This document shows, piece by piece, positions 5,722 to 6,830 of a stretch of 6,830 nt of DNA. A model generated the notes under the pieces. That model was not told where the DNA came from. It saw only the letters and a list, made by a program, of their open reading frames with translations, and made no database searches. The position numbers and the translations under genes were made by a program. Origin of the DNA: Bacillota bacterium (GTDB taxonomy: Bacteria > Bacillota_A > Clostridia > DSM-8532). The stretch spans positions 1 to 6,830 of the forward strand of contig JAFADM010000592.1 of assembly GCA_023424865.1 (NCBI GenBank), read 5' to 3'. The stretch's first letter is position 1. Each line of letters begins with the position of its first letter.

Positions 5722-6830
5722 TCAGACCTTTTCCTTGAGAAGCCTTATTAAGCTGTCACTGACAAAATCCACATCCTCCGTTGTCATGTTGGCGGCAGAA
5801 GGAAGGGAAATCCCCTGTCGTTCCACCTTGGCAGCCACCGGGTTTTCAAAACGCTGCTCAAATACAGGAAATCGGCTCATCTGCGGAAACCCAGGGCGGG
5901 CATGAATATTCAGTTCCTTAAATCCTGCCAAAATACCGTCACGCTGCTGCCTTGTTACATCTTCAAGGAGGAGGGAGGGATAGCAGTAATTGCTTTTGCA
6001 ATCCTGCTTTTCTTTTATCAGCTTAATTCCGGGGACCTCAGAAAGCCGTTCATCATAACGCTGAAACAGTTCTCTTTTTTTCTCCAGAAGCTCCTCCACT
6101 CGGGATAGCTGAGCAAGTGCCAGAGAAGCTGCTAGATTGCCCATGGTATACTGATAGCCCAGACTGTCGCTCCAAAAAACAGACTGGCTGTCTGTTCTTC
6201 CCATATTGGATAAAAGAGCGGCTTTCCGATACACCTCTTCATTATCGGTAAGGAAGATACCTCCCTCCCCGCTCACGGTGAGCTTGGCGCCCTGAAAGCT
6301 GAAGCAGGCGGCGTCTCCGAAGGTTCCAACCTTGCGGCCCTTATAAAGAGCGCCAAGTGCCGGTGCTGCATCCTCTATAACAGCAAGGCCGTATTCTTCG
6401 GCAATTTCCAGAATAGGATCCATATCCGCGGGATGGCCGAAGGTATGTACCAGCATAATGGCTTTGGTATGAGGGGTTAGGGCTTTTCTTACGCTGTCGG
6501 GGTCAATGGTCCAGGTGTCGGGTGTGATGTCCGCAAAAACACATTTTGCGCCGGTGTAGGCTATGGCGTAGGCCGTGGCAACCCAGCTGAAATCCGTTAC
6601 TATTACCTCGTCCCCCTCCTTTAAGCCGAGGGAGGCTGCAGCCAGATGAAGCGCCTGGGTACAGCAGTGGGTTGCAATGGCATACCGTACTCCCAAATAC
6701 TCTGAAAAAGCACTTTCCAGTTTTCTGACATAACCGTCATAGTTCTCATACCAGCCGTTTTTAACGGCATCCAGAACATTGGAAACTTCCTTTTCCGTAA
6801 TGGACGGCCCGGCAAAGCTGATCTTTTTAT
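5722..6830 (-). CDS. DegT/DnrJ/EryC1/StrS-family sugar aminotransferase, 5' end beyond window
   Basis: The reading frame stays open to the right edge, giving 368 visible codons (first full codon at 6828). The visible start, KKISFAGPSITEKE, is the usual family beginning, so probably only a few residues are missing; an internal TTG at 6696 is not the start. Seen in order (visible numbering): NGWYENY near 24-30, the phosphate-binding CTQALHL near 56, IEDAAPALGA with the ring-contacting Asp153, SFQGAK with Lys182 as the PLP Schiff-base lysine, GEGG at 187-190, and LGYQYTMGNLAASLALAQL, typical of the perosamine-synthase-like branch. Such enzymes move an amino group from glutamate to a keto carbon, usually C-4 or C-3, of an NDP-keto-deoxysugar in the cytoplasm. 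Unlike its neighbour it keeps the lysine, so it should be a true aminotransferase. The TGA stop at 5724-5722 is 21 bases before the ATG at 5700. The exact substrate cannot be read from the sequence. Confidence 0.9.
   Translation of the reverse strand, partial: KKISFAGPSITEKEVSNVLDAVKNGWYENYDGYVRKLESAFSEYLGVRYAIATHCCTQALHLAAASLGLKEGDEVIVTDFSWVATAYAIAYTGAKCVFADITPDTWTIDPDSVRKALTPHTKAIMLVHTFGHPADMDPILEIAEEYGLAVIEDAAPALGALYKGRKVGTFGDAACFSFQGAKLTVSGEGGIFLTDNEEVYRKAALLSNMGRTDSQSVFWSDSLGYQYTMGNLAASLALAQLSRVEELLEKKRELFQRYDERLSEVPGIKLIKEKQDCKSNYCYPSLLLEDVTRQQRDGILAGFKELNIHARPGFPQMSRFPVFEQRFENPVAAKVERQGISLPSAANMTTEDVDFVSDSLIRLLKEKV

Noticed and set aside
6694..6696. TTG at 6696 as the start of the aminotransferase gene
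   Set aside because: The 44 codons upstream in the same frame encode the conserved N-terminal part of the family (SFAGPSITEKE and NGWYENY), so the true start is beyond the window.

Overview
This window looks like chromosomal DNA from a Gram-positive, low-to-mid GC bacterium, probably a member of the Clostridia (Lachnospiraceae-like). The reasons are an exported protein with three S-layer homology (SLH) repeats, a Cthe_2159-like carbohydrate-binding beta-helix, purine-rich Shine-Dalgarno sites, and a surface-sugar gene set of a type common in anaerobic Firmicutes. The species cannot be named from the sequence alone.

Layout. Bases 1-247 form a divergent intergenic region. A gene leaving the window on the minus strand begins at base 14, with a good ribosome binding site and a near-consensus sigma-A promoter. 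On the plus strand, a pair of 11-bp-spaced direct repeats sits just upstream of a TATACT box, which suggests an activator-dependent promoter for the next gene. Bases 248-2782 (+) encode an 844-residue secreted protein: signal peptide, carbohydrate-binding beta-helix, Gly/Pro-rich linker with four 12-residue collagen-like repeats, an unassigned beta-rich region, and three SLH repeats. Bases 2783-2968 are a convergent intergenic region with several hairpins, including a perfect 16-bp stem that probably terminates transcription from both sides. From 2969 to the right edge, three minus-strand genes are read right to left: a DegT-family sugar aminotransferase missing only its extreme N-terminus, an RfbH-type (E1) PMP/[2Fe-2S] sugar 3-dehydrase, and a family 2 glycosyltransferase with a C-terminal degenerate methyltransferase-like domain.

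How they fit together. The minus-strand genes look like the end of an operon that makes and transfers an unusual deoxy- or aminodeoxy-hexose onto a surface glycan or glycoprotein. RfbH removes the C-3 hydroxyl of a nucleotide-linked 4-keto-6-deoxyhexose, the DegT enzyme adds an amino group (probably at C-4), and the GT2 enzyme transfers a sugar. The nucleotide carrier, the final sugar and the acceptor are not shown here. The expected cytidylyltransferase, 4,6-dehydratase and E3-type reductase are not in the window. The SLH protein is a separate transcription unit on the opposite strand; a functional tie to the sugar operon is only a possibility based on proximity.

No RNA genes, transposons or CRISPR arrays were found. 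The most unusual items are the repeat-containing SLH/beta-helix architecture, the direct-repeat promoter, the GT2 plus degenerate methyltransferase fusion, the aminotransferase/3-dehydrase pair, and the hairpin-rich convergent spacer.
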